Assembly (NCBI GenBank): GCA_037447605.1 | Contig: CM074809.1 | Coordinates: 1,652,950-1,700,220 of the forward strand | Direction: 5' to 3' | Length of the DNA stretch: 47,271 nt | DNA from: Zygnema circumcarinatum | Taxonomy: Eukaryota; Streptophyta; Zygnematophyceae; Zygnematales; Zygnemataceae | In this document: piece by piece, positions 1 to 11,894 of the stretch | Layout of the letters: each line of letters opens with the position of its first letter | How positions within the stretch are numbered: position 1 is the stretch's first letter | Program-made: the position numbers and the translations under genes | Notes under the pieces: model-generated | What the model was told of the DNA's origin: nothing | Databases searched by the model: none | What the model saw: only the letters and a program-made list of their open reading frames with translations

Positions 1-83
1 CCCCCCCCCCCCCCCCCAACCCGCTATCAGCACCTGCTGCACTGCTGCAGAGGCTTACAAAGCAACCCTAAAATAAATCGCGC

Positions 84-3000
84 TCAGTGCTCAGAGGGGC
101 CTCTTCTCGGCATGAAATGTGCGCGTGCCAGCTCATACTCGCGACCCCGAACAAAAACGGATGTAGGAGACCATTGGATCTCTTCCCATGAAATGCCGTC
201 CTCCAGGACCTGCCCAATCTCCCACTGCCACCTGTCAGGTCTCAGGTTGAAGGACCCCCCCCCCCTACGGCTGCCCGTACATGGAGGATGGATAGGAGCG
301 CACCTCTACAGAGTCCGCCGGAAGGGGACATCCCTTTGCTCGCATGGCTGCAAGCGACAAAATGGATCCGCAGCGAGCCCACTTGTACAGTTCCGTGGTT
401 TCCCCACGGCCATGGCTGCCCTCTTTGGAGGCTCCATGATTCTGGCCATGACCATGACCATGCGCATGAGTCAAGGCTTTCTCGTGATGATGATGATGAT
501 GATGGTGATTGCCTCCACTTTTTTCTGCACCATGTCGTTCCGTCTCTTTGTCCCGACTATGACTGTTCTGTTCCTTCTTCTCCTTCCCACCTTCCGTTCC
601 CTTTTCCCCTTCCTTGTCCCTTCCCTCCCCAGTGTGTGCCTCTCCCTCCCCTTCTCGCTCTTGCTCCCTTCCTCCATTTTTGTCTCCCACTGCTTCAGAC
701 CCCCCCACCTTCCCTCTCTCCTCCTCCCTGCCGTGCGCATCCTGCTCAGCCTTCTTCTCTGCCAACGCGCCATTTCCCACTCCTCCCTGAAACTTCCCGC
801 TTCCATTGCCGGCAATCCGTGGAGGGCCCTCTCCCTGATAAGAGAGCTCAAAACTGCCGACAGAAAAACACAAAGTGAGACAGTTAGGGAACAGTTGAGG
901 AGGGGCAACACATAAGGGAGACAGTTATATTAACAACCATTCGACTATGAAGTCGCCAAATGAGAGCAGCTCAATTCTGTGACAAACAACAGGGAGCATG
1001 CGTGACGGAAGAAGCGAGAGGCAGCTGCACCGTTGGGAACGTGTCTCGAGGTACAAAACGTCGGCTCGTTTGAGTCTAGCAGATGTGAACTGGGACGGTC
1101 TCAAGCCTCTATCCGCAACAACACTCATGGAATACTTCAACCTGGAAAGAGCCCCTCTCCCAAGAAAAATGGTATAATCCTCTGCAAATTCATCCTCTTG
1201 ACATTTCAATTTAGACGATTCTCTCACAAACACAGCCCCACGCCATCCCATCGCCTTCGTCATAACTCGAGTGGTCCTGCTTTTTCTTGGATGTGACCCA
1301 TAAAAAAAAAATCAATGCAGAAGCAAAGTCCCGAATGACAGCCTTGTTGAGGCTTCCCAGAGCTCCCCCTCTCCACAAACTCACCACGGCTCATTGCAGA
1401 GGTTGTAAAGCACTGTCACCTCCGGAACGAGTCGCTGTTGCCTTGCGGCATTCTGTTCAGGGCCAAAACAATGTCCAATGGATTAGCTGCACAGAGCTTG
1501 CTCACGAAGCTCAGCACACTGGATAAATATGAAACCCTGATTTCCTCGAAAACAAGAACGACAAAAATGAATGTACTTCACAAATTGTCGTCCAGACCGC
1601 AAATAGAGTGAATGTGCAAACAGATAGGCAGTCACTTCCAAGGGCTCAGTGATCCCAAACATGAATAGTAACTGAACAATTTACAAGGGTATACAACACA
1701 TAAGAAGACACTAAAGTACCTTTCAGACGGTTCCGTTGGTACTTTCAACACCGTTGGACATTTCTATAGCACGACATGCTGGCCAGTGCGAGAACAAAAC
1801 TGCCAACGACCATGTGTGACTGTTTTTCAACCCCCTCCCCAATGCTTTCATGGGAATCGTGAAACTCATACGATTCATAACAATGTCCACCGTTCCGTTC
1901 TTCCCACCTGTGAGGCTGAGCGGGTTGTGACGGTCCGTTCAGGGCCGGGCGGTGCGAGAGTGGGCACAGCCTGCGCGCTATTGAGAGGGACGGCCTCCAA
2001 CTCCAAACTGCCTCCTCCTGCCTGCTCGCCGCACACAGGGCAAGGGAACATGGGCGACCCGCAACAGACCACCACAGAAGAGAACAAATGTGCAGTTTCC
2101 CCAACTTATTAGGAGGTGGTGTCCAACTTATTAGGAGGTGGTATGACCGACTAGTGGCAGGTTCATATTCACATGACCCTCGTGCAGACTATAATGTTCA
2201 AGGATGAAGTAATGTCGCACATGATGAGCTCGAAGCCTAAACTGGCGATCAGCAATTACCTGAGTCACAAGGCCAAGCCTTCACAAATGCAGCTTGAGAA
2301 GCAATCGAGCAAAAACATTGCACTAAGGGCAAGCACGCAGGGAGGAGAGAGCAGAGAAGGCGGAAAGCAGGTCTGCGTACTTTGATGATTCGACAGCGTT
2401 CCACTGCATAGCTACAGTTGCCGCGTGCGGCACCCCATGCCCTCGACCGCATGTTATTTCGGAGGGAAGAAGAGTAGCCTGCAAGATCAGGTTGTGAAGA
2501 ATCAGGGAATTGGCATGAAACTCTTCCACGGAGTGCGAAAAAAATGCGTTCCTCTTGGACTCAGAAATCATCAGTCTATCACGGAAGATATCCCTCACTG
2601 TAAGGAACCTCAACACACAATGCTCCCCCAGCACACAACCATCTAAATGGCGGACATGAAACAGACGGATAGGGTATGGAAGAAGGGAGCTTACTTTCTT
2701 GGGGCTGCATCACCCGAACAGTCGCTCTGACTTCCGCCACCGTTGGAGGTGGCTTCCCCTGGGAAGGTGTATAGAAACCTACATGCTGAAGAACTGAACA
2801 GACAGAGCACAGCAACAGTAATCTCAGGCATAAAGCAGCAGCAAATATTATGCCAAAACATTCAAATAAATAGGAAGTGCTGTGCCACAACTGCTCAAGC
2901 TCCCACTCTGTTCTTGAGCATAGACCGCGTCACAACACACCTGCAACAATATCGGAGTCGTCCGTGTAGACATCCGTTCCCCACAGTTGCCGCCCACGGA

Positions 3001-5288
3001 CCTGCAGAGGAGGGAAGGTAGCAGAATGAGGACACCCTGCTTGCCTGAAGATCGACTCTCAACCCGCCACAATTGCCCTAATCCCACGCCTTCCTGCCCT
3101 ACTATAGGGCACTTTCACTAATCCTGGACGAACCAAAAAACCTTGCACTTCTCCACGGCTAGTATCACCAGCCTTACACCCATATAACAAAAAGGATTTT
3201 AGGCCCACACCTGGCGATTCTTAGATGTGAGCGCCTCAGAAGGAATGTGAATCTCTGCCAAACGGCTTGGCTGAACATTCTCTCCTTCCTTGCCCGGTGG
3301 TCCATCAGTCTCTTTTAACAACTTACAGAGCTCAGGCATGCCTTCTCCTTCACGGTATTGAAAGACAGGCGGTTCTGATCGGCCTACCACCACATTAGCA
3401 GTTCCCTCCATCAGGCATCTATGACTACAAACGGCAAAGGAGCTCTTTTCTAACATGGGTGCAGATAGTCCGTACAGTCTTATAATCTAAACAACCAATT
3501 CTTCTTTATCCTGAGCTCGTCGGTGAGAAGGTACTGCGGATAGCGTTCCACGCAAGGACCCATTAAAACATGCGAATCCTCAACTTTCCCATTCGCTTCG
3601 AATGTGTGAATGCACATCAGGTTTGCTAGTGTGGGATGAAGAGGGCGAATATAATTCATCTCCTACACGAAGAGATGAATAAATGGCCCACATCTTCCCC
3701 ACTCACCCTTCCATAGGTGCTCTTAGTGTGACCCAAGTCTCTACTCGTCCCGTCAGGTCTTCCAGCTGACTCAAACAACAGATGCAACTTTCCCACTGAA
3801 TGAGGAGGACCATAAACAAAGGCCCATGCAAAGCCTATGTGCAAGTCTGTCTCAGGTACGAGCAACTTCCTGAAACAGGAGAGCAGGGCATCGTAAGGTT
3901 TAATGTTCTGCTCACCATGAGTCCTGCGGACAAAAACAATACACAGAAAGGATTTAGGAAGGAGAAACCAACACCTTGGAGCACCCAGACAAAGGCAGTT
4001 AAATAAAAATAAGGGAGATTGGTCAATCGCCTGTTCTTCAAAGCTGCCTCAAAGAAGGGCACCTAAATGATTGAAGCCAGAGATCCAATGCAGCAATTAC
4101 TGCTCCGCCTCATTCCAAGTGGCAGGCTTCCTTCTGGCCGGCCAACTGAAAAGAGGATCTGTGCTGCGCTAAATCAGCCTAAGGACAAAACTGGGTTTGC
4201 ATTGAGTGCCATTTTCAATCAACGATTGTGAATAGTGCAAGGATGAAAAGGAGCAAGACGAACCCCTCATTATCTTTATGCCTGAACCTTGAACGAGCTT
4301 CCCGGGAACCAGGAACCTGGCGAGGTCGTAAAGCTCTTTTTGATCTTTCAGCACTTGGCACTCCTCCAATAGCCGCCACTTCTCTGTCACTTCCATCTTC
4401 AATGACTGAATTCCCTCCTACCTCCTTTTCCTTCAACCCCTCCCTTCCATTACGGTCATTCACTTGCTCCCTCCCTTCAGTCTCCTTGTCCTTCTCTTTC
4501 CCCTTTGCCGGCCTTTCCCACGACTCACGGATACCCTTTCCACCTTTGCCTTTTTCTGTCTCCTTTCCTACCTTCATCCTTTCAGAAATGCTCTCAACTG
4601 ACCCCCCGGCCCTATCAGCATCCATGCTTGATTCTCTTTCCTTTTCCCGTTCTTTCTCCCTCTCTCTCTCCCTCTCTCTCTCTCTATCCCTTTCTTTCTC
4701 TTTGTTTTTGCTCTTCTCTTCCCGCTTATCCGTCTCCCGCACACTCTCTGCTTCGTGTCTGCCCAGCTGACTGCTGTTCTCCCGCAATCCCTCCCTCTCC
4801 CTCCCACCAACGTGAGATTCTCTAACTCTCTCGTCCACCTTCACGTCCGCTCCTCCCTCTCTTGCAGCATTACTTCCCTCATCAAGCCCAACATTGCCAG
4901 ATGCGCACGTGGCAACAGGGGCTGTACGGGAGGCGTTAGAATTTAAGGGCTGGTTGACAGCAGGAGATGAACGAGAGTTTTGAGAAGGCTTGGGAGCAGA
5001 AAAGTGTGGCGAGCGAACAGAGGAGGGAGGGGCCATGACTGCAGCAGGCGCCGCCGCTGCACCTCCCCCCCTTGCGTCACTCCTCCCTGCATCATTTCTA
5101 CCCGCTTCATTACGCGCCTTCGAGGCCGAGAAACTCAAATCCTTCTCCCGGGAATCAGTGGAGCTGTGAGCATTGCTATCCACTCTAAAAATTTTGGAAG
5201 GACGAGACTCGTCATTCTCACTGCCATGGTTAGACAGGGGGAGAGGCGACACCAGCGGGCCCTGCGCGTCATCCAGGTGGCGCTTCAT
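84..5288 (-). CDS. HDC1: HDC1-like protein, Rxt3 family histone deacetylase complex subunit
   Basis: The spliced product is 810 aa in 11 exons: 5288-4264, 3923-3916, 3383-3211, 3001-2941, 2793-2695, 2478-2381, 2021-1908, 1452-1385, 1141-1031, 853-304 and 209-84 (2433 nt). Known for the family: Arabidopsis HDC1 is a scaffold subunit of nuclear histone deacetylase complexes related to yeast Rxt3. The start is the ATG at 5288, giving MKRHLDD. Residues 1-340 are charged low complexity with long Arg/Glu runs from a CT repeat. The conserved Rxt3 core spans about 387-590, with AEIHIPSEALTSKNRQ, RQLWGTDVYTDDSD, NNMRSRAWGA, YNLCNEPW and SMSVVADRGL. An octa-His tract lies near 702-709. The C-terminal block ends GREYELARAHFMP. 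Exon 2 is only 8 nt. Family identity is firm; the exact start is less certain because the frame stays open upstream to 5483. Confidence 0.93.
3916..3923 (-). other. 8-nt microexon of the HDC1-like gene
   Basis: The block GACTCATG is flanked by a good acceptor (TTTTTGTCCGCAG, ending at 3924) and a GTGAGC donor (3915). Exon 1 ends in phase 2 and exon 3 starts in phase 1, so an insert of 3n+2 nt is needed; these 8 nt supply it. The junction then reads NEG-THG-RSEPP, matching the NEG-SQG-KSE pattern I recall from the Arabidopsis protein. This is inference from splice sites, phase and homology. Confidence 0.8.
4658..4690. repeat. CT/GA microsatellite inside HDC1 exon 1
   Basis: A run of CTCTCTCT on the plus strand reads as GAGAGA on the coding strand and encodes alternating Arg and Glu in the charged N-terminal region of the HDC1-like protein. 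Confidence 0.85.
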
Positions 5289-5373
5289 AGCTGCCTCCGT
5301 ACTGCTCCCTTCCCCCCCTCCAACAAAACCTAAAACCGCTCTTTCACCTCCTTTCCTTCCTCCCTCTCCTCTC

Positions 5374-5409
5374 CCCCTCTCCCTCTCCCTCTCCCTCTCC
5401 CTCTCCCGC
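5374..5409. repeat. CCCTCT hexamer repeat upstream of HDC1
   Basis: Tandem CCCTCT units (AGAGGG on the gene strand) lie about 90-120 bp upstream of the proposed HDC1 start codon, probably in the 5' leader. Similar GA-rich tracts precede several other genes in the window. Confidence 0.8.
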
Positions 5410-6733
5410 TCCCTCTCCTCCCCCTCACCGTATCCTCCCTCGTCCCGACTTCCGAGAGTCTCCCATCTGCCGTTCGCGCGCACGATCCAATCGGACGTTC
5501 AAACGCGCTCCATGTGGACCGTTCGGCTCCCTCAAAAATCGAATCCGGGAATCACATTCGGCACATGGAACGCGGCGCCACATCAACGACACCCGTGTTG
5601 AACACGCTGACCGCGCGAGCACGTGTGAACAGGCTCAAATTCAAATCGAACTGAAATTCGCGGACCGGTCAGATCAGACTCGGAATGCCAAAAGCCGTTT
5701 ATGCGAAACAATTTTTATTGCTAGCGAAAATCATCCGAACGCCCTTAGCCGTCAATTCGAGTCGTTTTTTTCTTTTCAACGGTGGATCTGGGCCGTCGGA
5801 CGGAGGTGGTCAACTGCCCTAGCGAAGAAAAAAACGAATCGGGCAAAGATAAATTTACAGGTAGGTAGAAGTCATGGTTCCATGCTCGCAAGTGCCTGTT
5901 ACAGAGAACCGCCACGCCTAAACGCACATCATAGAAACGCACGGAGGATTTGCGAAATTAAGCCATCGAAGTGGGGCTGGTTTTGAGCCGCGAGAGTTCG
6001 AAAAATAATATGATCTCAGGCAAACCCTTTAGTCTGATTCTTTTTTTCCACTTCTAGCGTTTTCCTTTTGTGCTTAGGTCCTTGCGACAAGTTCCTCGTG
6101 GTTCCCCATGATGCTGATTTTGTCCATGTACATTTGGTGGCATCGCCATCATGACATCGATGCCACATCTCCCTTGGGTCACATCACGCCACATCATTCT
6201 CTTTGTTATGAGATAAAAACAGATCCATGTGTCTTTGAAGGCACTGTCATCATGAGATCAACGCCAATACCTTTATTCTTCTTTTGATATACAGTACTAA
6301 CTGGTAGAGATCAAACATCAAACTCTGAAGACGCGACAGCCAGCTTTGGCTGCCATTCAGAAGCAGAAACGTGATTGACCAGTGAACGGTCCAGTGAATG
6401 GTCATGAAAGGGCGGACGTGACAGTTCGTGCTGATAACGTACCCATCCTAGTTTGGCATTAATAATGTATGAGTTCTCTTCCTCTTGAAGACGTCTTTTC
6501 ATGAACTTGGCAGAGTCTCACTCTCGACTCCCACGGCGTTAGAAGAGGCTTTCCCATGGATGTGTCCTCAATATTAAGCAAAACTTGCGGTAACCGTCAC
6601 TTACTGATATCATCAAAGGGTACACCTCTCATGCGAGTGGTCTCTTGGCTAATCCAGGAAGGTTGCCTTCAAGCTCCAACCTTCAAACTTTGACGGGCAT
6701 TTTCTTGCACTAGTCTGAACTATCATAGAAGCC
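5410..6733. other. Intergenic region between HDC1 start and GIF end
   Basis: The promoter of HDC1 and the 3' flank of GIF share this stretch. I see no convincing coding exon, RNA gene or element. The sequence GTTTGGCATTAAT near 6450 recurs near 7325 in a GIF intron; that may be chance. Confidence 0.5.
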
Positions 6734-8442
6734 TTAAGCACTAGAAGAGTCCTTCAGAAAGGAAGCTTCTAGTGCCTGCCCCTGATTTCCACCTATGGCC
6801 GCACCGTTCTCTGCTGTCCCGTTTGTCGATCCAGGTTGCATCATTCCCGAAGAAACATTTCCTACAGAAGATAAGTCTCCTCCAGTGGGCATACCAGATG
6901 CCATGCGATCCGACCCTACAACCGTAGCACCGCCGTGGCTGTAATCCTGATAACCGCTTGCAGCTGTTAACGACACACCAGAGCCTCCATCACCCGTCAT
7001 CATTGGCATTGCCCCGTCTGGTCCAATTCCTTGCACCATGCCCTGAGGCTGCTGTGTCGGCTGCTGAGGTTGATGCTGATGCTGCATCTGCTGCTGATTC
7101 TGTGCTTGCTGCTGCTGTTGGGGTTGCTGCGGATGAGCCTGCTGTTGTTGAGGGGCCTGCATGTATGCGCCAGCAGGGCGCTGAGCCATTTGCTGAGGCT
7201 GCTGTGGTGGATAAGCCTGGCCCTGTGGAACGCCTTGCTGACTTGTCGCCTGCAGATCGCAATCAACACATCATGAGATGATGTTACGCAAACGCATTGG
7301 AAAAAACGAGCAGAATCAATGCCAAGTTTGGCATTAATGACACTATCTATGTTGAAACTGATAAGCACGGTCTTCTGTACGTATTCACTGTTTTCTTCTC
7401 CGGCATCCTGACTAAGCAATTACAAATGCGCAACCAACTTGACTTGCTCCACAAATCAAATAGTGGGAAACCAAATACAAAGACTCAGCAATGTCCCTTG
7501 TTTTGGAAAAGAAAAATAACAATCTATTGACATTGGCGGAATCAGCCTGATGGTCACCAGAGCATTCCATCAAGTCCTGTCACGAGGTGTGACAGATTGA
7601 AGTGAAGTTGAAGCCCGACATAAGGTTGCAAGGTTAACAACTACTCTGCCCTATGGGCGAACAATGTAAAAGGTTGTTTGCATTTTGGTTTGGTAAGACA
7701 AATTCTCTCTCTTGTTTGCTGCCCATTATGTATCCAGCGAAACAACCCCAATGGCATCCTCTTTAGGAATAGGGCAGCGATAGCGAGCCACTTGAGAATC
7801 CTTTACCTGCGGTTGAGGAGCCTGTGGCTGCGCGTCGGCAATGGCCGCAAGATACATCAAATTTTGCTGCAACCGGGCCTGATACCTGCAGCCACGCCCG
7901 TAACATCACTTTGATGAAGCTGCTTCGGAATAAACAGCGAATAGGCGCACCTGTCGCCACAAGTCTTCCAAACCATAAAGCTGAGAAATCTAAACAACAA
8001 AAAATGAAGGCAAGCACAGTCACAGACACCCAAATACAGCCGAATAACGTAGGAACTGAAATAAGTTATCCATGTTTTCGAATATCAGAGTGACATGCTT
8101 CTAAAATGACCACTCTCGTGGAATGGCACTGATGAAAAACATTCAAAAGGGATGAGTAAGATCCTTACTGAGCACATTCGTTCAATTTCCCCAAATTTTG
8201 GTTGTCAAGAATGGCGAGAATAAGCTGCTTGTTCTCGTCCAAATACTGGAAGATCAACCCAACACCGTGTTGCTCAGTCATCCGTCACTGATTGAAAACT
8301 GCCTCTCCGGCCAAATTTCTCCAGCAATATGTGCCACACGCTGAAACCTCTCATGCAGAACAAAGCTGCTTACCTGCTGAATCAACTCTGTGGTAATCGC
8401 GGTGCTGGTATAAACCGACTGTTGCTGCCCCTGTGGGTTCAT
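6734..8442 (-). CDS. GIF: GRF-interacting factor (GIF/AN3-type, SSXT family coactivator)
   Basis: There are four exons, 8442-8374, 8245-8169, 7885-7807 and 7249-6734 (741 nt, 246 aa). GIF proteins are homologues of human SS18. They bind growth-regulating factors and link them to SWI/SNF chromatin remodelling to control leaf and meristem cell proliferation. The N-terminal SNH domain is nearly canonical: residues 17-66 carry ITTELIQQ, YLDENKQLILAILDNQNLGK and QNLMYLAAIADAQPQ. Residues 76-150 are Gln/Pro-rich with QQQ and HQHQPQQ runs, followed by a Gly/Ser/Met-rich tail. Exon 1 encodes 23 residues and begins MNPQGQQQ. Length and layout fit plant GIFs of about 200-250 aa. All introns have GT-AG ends. 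The upstream region holds paired TGACGTCA sites. Confidence 0.95.
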
Positions 8443-8775
8443 CTCTCCAGCAAACTCCTAGTTTTTCAAAATGTAGTCACGTTCGTCAGTTTGACATACG
8501 CTTATGTCGGACAGCAATGCGAACCGCCTCTGCTGCTGCACGGACTCTGCACTGATACGCCCCCCCCCACCCCTCCTGCCGCGGTGCAGAGCCTGGAGCA
8601 GGGGAGAGCAGTTTCAAGCGCGCCTCCCTCCAAGAGTCACTCCGATACCGCATCGGCACCACTGAAATATTGTCACACGGTACTTGCGATACGATACGAC
8701 ATGAAACCAATACTACCGGTATTCGGAATCTTTCCTAACAACCACTGTACGTACGAACGCATGCATACGCATGGA

Positions 8776-8783
8776 TGACGTCA
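8776..8783. promoter_or_regulatory. TGACGTCA palindrome (bZIP/TGA-type site), copy 1
   Basis: A perfect 8-bp palindrome about 335 bp upstream of the GIF start codon. TGACGTCA is the classic full-length binding site of CREB/TGA-class bZIP factors. A second copy lies 99 bp further upstream. Function is inferred from the motif only. Confidence 0.5.
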
Positions 8784-8794
8784 TCTACAGAATA

Positions 8795-8837
8795 GCGTAC
8801 GGCATGCTGGCTGCGCGGCTTTGGCCCTACCGTACGC
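8795..8837. promoter_or_regulatory. Inverted GCGTACGG / CCGTACGC pair
   Basis: GCGTACGG at 8795-8802 is repeated inverted as CCGTACGC at 8830-8837. The match extends imperfectly outward through CTACA at 8785 and TGTAG at 8841, so the stretch could form a hairpin or be a paired protein site. Each arm contains a GTAC core, the binding core of SBP-box factors. Confidence 0.45.
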
Positions 8838-8874
8838 CGTTGTAGGCTTGTCCCTATGTCAGCAAGTGGGGGAA

Positions 8875-8882
8875 TGACGTCA
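8875..8882. promoter_or_regulatory. TGACGTCA palindrome (bZIP/TGA-type site), copy 2
   Basis: The second perfect copy upstream of GIF, 99 bp from copy 1. The two copies bracket the inverted CGTACG pair. Confidence 0.5.
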
Positions 8883-9472
8883 TTAAATGTACATAACATG
8901 GGTCATGCCGCAGAGGGGGGAGCTGGACGAGGGAGGGAAGGCCCATGCCATGCCATGCAATGCCATGCCACACATGCCATGCGATGCGCCAGCCACAAAC
9001 AGTCTGCGCGCCGCATGGCATGATGGGACACGATGGCCCGGTTCTGGCGGGTCGGTCGCATCCGTGGGCCGAGCGGATACACCGACATGCTCTGTAAGCA
9101 AAACGAGCTTGGGAAGAATTTCACAAAAGCAACCGTTTGTAGCTGGAGCTGACGTTTGTGCAGTGTTGGCCTGGAGACCTAGAGCCCATCTGGAGTAACA
9201 TTGCGAGACAAAAATGACAGGAGAGGCGTATTACGCAAAGAAGACTAATTTCTTTAAATAAACGGGAAAAATGCCGATAATCCAGCGAAGTCAACAAAAC
9301 TACCCCTTAAATTAAATCCACTGACACAAGCTTCGTTAAACTGGGAGGGAAAAAAAAAAAAGGTACTTTGTTTACACAAGGCAGGACAAATTATCCAAGC
9401 TGGCACTATTTGAAACCAAAAGCAGGCAACTCCCTCTGTTGCATTTACAGAAAGCCTCCTCCTCAACCTAAA
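8883..9472. other. Intergenic region between GIF promoter and L-GalDH end
   Basis: Apart from the CATGC repeat I see only low-complexity sequence and short unsupported open frames. It probably holds the L-GalDH 3' UTR on the right and the distal GIF promoter on the left. Confidence 0.5.
8943..8987. repeat. Degenerate CATGC repeat
   Basis: ATGCC/CATGC units recur at about 5-bp spacing (CATGCCATGCCATGCAATG and so on). CATGCA is also the RY element recognised by B3 factors, but simple-repeat origin is the plainer reading. Confidence 0.6.
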
Positions 9473-11894
9473 CTAGTTGTTCTCCGGCAGGCCACTTGGC
9501 CACGTCACGTTCTTCACCGGCTTCAAAATAACCTCCACCTCTGACAGCATCTGCTTGTCGACTCCGTCAGAGAATGCGCGCTGGACGGCCTCTACGTTCT
9601 CCCTAACCTGCGTGACGTGACGCCCCCACACATGGCTGAGTGAATAGCGTGCACAGAGTAGAGGTGGTCATCTCTCAGCTTCCACCATTGTAACTAAGGC
9701 CCCGCATTGGGTTTAGAATAGAAAAAGTGAAAAGAAAAAAAGTTGCAAGCAATTGCTCCGAAATCATGTAGTGGTCTGAGAAGCAGGAAGTTTAGATCGA
9801 CTATACAGATAGATCTGCATTTGCGGGAACCCTCCATGACAAGGCTCAATTCAGGATGCTCGCCCCACAAGCGCAGTTTTGCAATTGCTTCCTCCGTTTT
9901 GTATGATGCAGCAACAGACTTTCCAATCCATTTCGATGGGATCTTCGTACGCTATGCAGTAAAAAACAGGACTGAGGTGACGCCTTTCTTAGATTCGCTG
10001 ACAGTACTTGTATGTGGTCTGGAGGACTCTGAAAGTTCAGAGGGCAGAGTCTGACCTGTTCCAAAGTGCACATGCCGACCAGCGTGGTGGCGATATCCGG
10101 GCAGCTCACTGCGTATTGCAGCGCAAGCTGGGGAAGGTTCACGCCTCGCTCTTTGCAGTGAGATGCGGCAGCTCGGCATGCCATCTGGCAGCACCACAGA
10201 GCACAGAGGACCAGAAAGAAGGAGGAACATCACTTCGCTATAAGAAATAGAGCATATAGGGACCGGGTCAGACACTGGATGAAACAAAGGGCAAGCGCCG
10301 GTCTCTAGAAACTGCTGCTTATCATAGATGCAATAGCTAATCCATGCGCCCAAAACAGAGATACCACCTCTCTTTCGCCCACCTGCGATACCAAGTTTGC
10401 TAGTATCGATAGTATACGGGACAAAACGTGATAGAAAACTGCAAGCTGACTATGAGTGATGCCCTGCAGAAGGGCGGCACAATTGAACAGACAGACCGCC
10501 TCTCGCTCCCACAACAGTGATATCTGGATCATGCGTCTTCCCTCAGTTAAGTACACAGGCCAACCTTCAAATCTGCTGCAGCAGGATGCCATGGAGGGGG
10601 CCCTTGGTGTGTCAAAAGTCCCATAGAAAGTGGCGAGGCACTGATGATGCCCACGCCTTTCTCCTTCAAATAAGGAACTAGATCAATCAGGGCTTGATCG
10701 TTCAAGCAATTGTGACAGTACGACAGAGCGACATCAACTGTTCCTGGAGGAACCTTGTCGAGGACGGCATTGAAAACCTTCAAAGGCAACCCTGTAATTC
10801 CAATAAAGCGCACTTTGCCACTCTCTTTAAGTTTTTGAAGTGCAGGCAAGGTCTCCGTTACAATCTGCATAAGCAAGCAGCAATGTGTTTTTGCAACGGT
10901 CAGCAGAAACCAAGAATTGCAGCAAACACAAACTAAGCCATTCCTTTAAACAACAAAAGGAAGGCAAGGACCGAGTTACAAAGCGTGATAACTTCTGTAT
11001 GAAAATATGGAAAGTAGATGGCTTGGGTTTCCCGTCTGAGGTGACTTCAAGAAGGGGTTTAATCCAACCTGGTCCAACGAGGTGAACTCAATATCATGGC
11101 ACTGAATAATGTCAATATAGTCGACATTCAATCGTTTCAAACTTTCATCAACGCTTCGGGTCACTCGCTCAGCACTGAAGTCGAACAGTTCCGGTCCATA
11201 CCGCCCCACTTTGGTGGAAAGCACGAACTTTTCTCTAGGGATATCTTTCAGGGCCTTTCCAAGCACCTGCTCTGCCAAAGTAATACCATAAAACCTACAT
11301 ACGAAAATAATAACAAAAAGAACAGTATTTAGGCGCCCTGCTGAAATGGGAAAGTTGGGAATAGTTGATGTTGGGAATAGTTGTTTTCATGTCTGTACGT
11401 CAAGTTTACAAAAGAAAAGTACTGGGAAGTGCATAATATGACAGACCAAAAATGCCAGGCAGAGTAACAACACGGAATGATTTCATACTCATACGGGAAA
11501 TGCAAGAGCCTAACGACGAGATATTTGGAAGAAAATGCAAATCAATGCTAGAAATATGAAAAAAATCACAATTTCGAGCATAAACGGCATATCCTCCACA
11601 CTCATCAGCGAATGCCATCCCCTTGCCTCATGCGACCAGCTCCGGCTGCTCCCATACCGCCTAGAAAAGTAAGAAAATAAAGTAGGAAAAAACCCGGTGC
11701 TTGAAAAGAGGGCCTCAGCAGACATACGGAGAGACGTCTATAAAATTGATCCCGAGCTCCACCGCCAAGTGCACGGACTGAATGCCCTCCTCCTCGTTGA
11801 TGTCGCCGAACACACTCCCAAGAGGCGACGCGCCGAACCCTATAACGGACACATGGAGCCCCGTGCTGCCCAGAGCTCTTCGAGGAAGAGTCAT
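9473..11894 (-). CDS. L-GalDH: L-galactose dehydrogenase (aldo-keto reductase)
   Basis: There are five exons, 11894-11728, 11294-11069, 10864-10565, 10184-10056 and 9607-9473, giving 318 aa; the Arabidopsis enzyme is about 319. It oxidises L-galactose to L-galactono-1,4-lactone with NAD in the cytosol, the penultimate step of the plant ascorbate pathway. The aldo-keto reductase tetrad is visible as D53, Y58, K84 and H122 (contexts FIDVSPFYG, STKVGRYG, CHDIEF). Other near-identical blocks are GFGASPLGSVFG, FIGITGLPL, PPGTVDVALSYCH and KGVGIISASPL. The C-terminus reads VKNVTWPSGLPENN. Intron 1 uses a GTATGT donor inside the SPF codon junction. The start ATG at 11894 gives MTLPRRALGSTGLHVS. The gene is divergent from eIF3l. 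Confidence 0.96.

Noticed and set aside
112-915. Long plus-strand open frame of 267 codons and an overlapping one at 288-878
   Set aside because: They are the antisense of HDC1 exon 10, whose protein matches the family; base composition keeps the other strand open.
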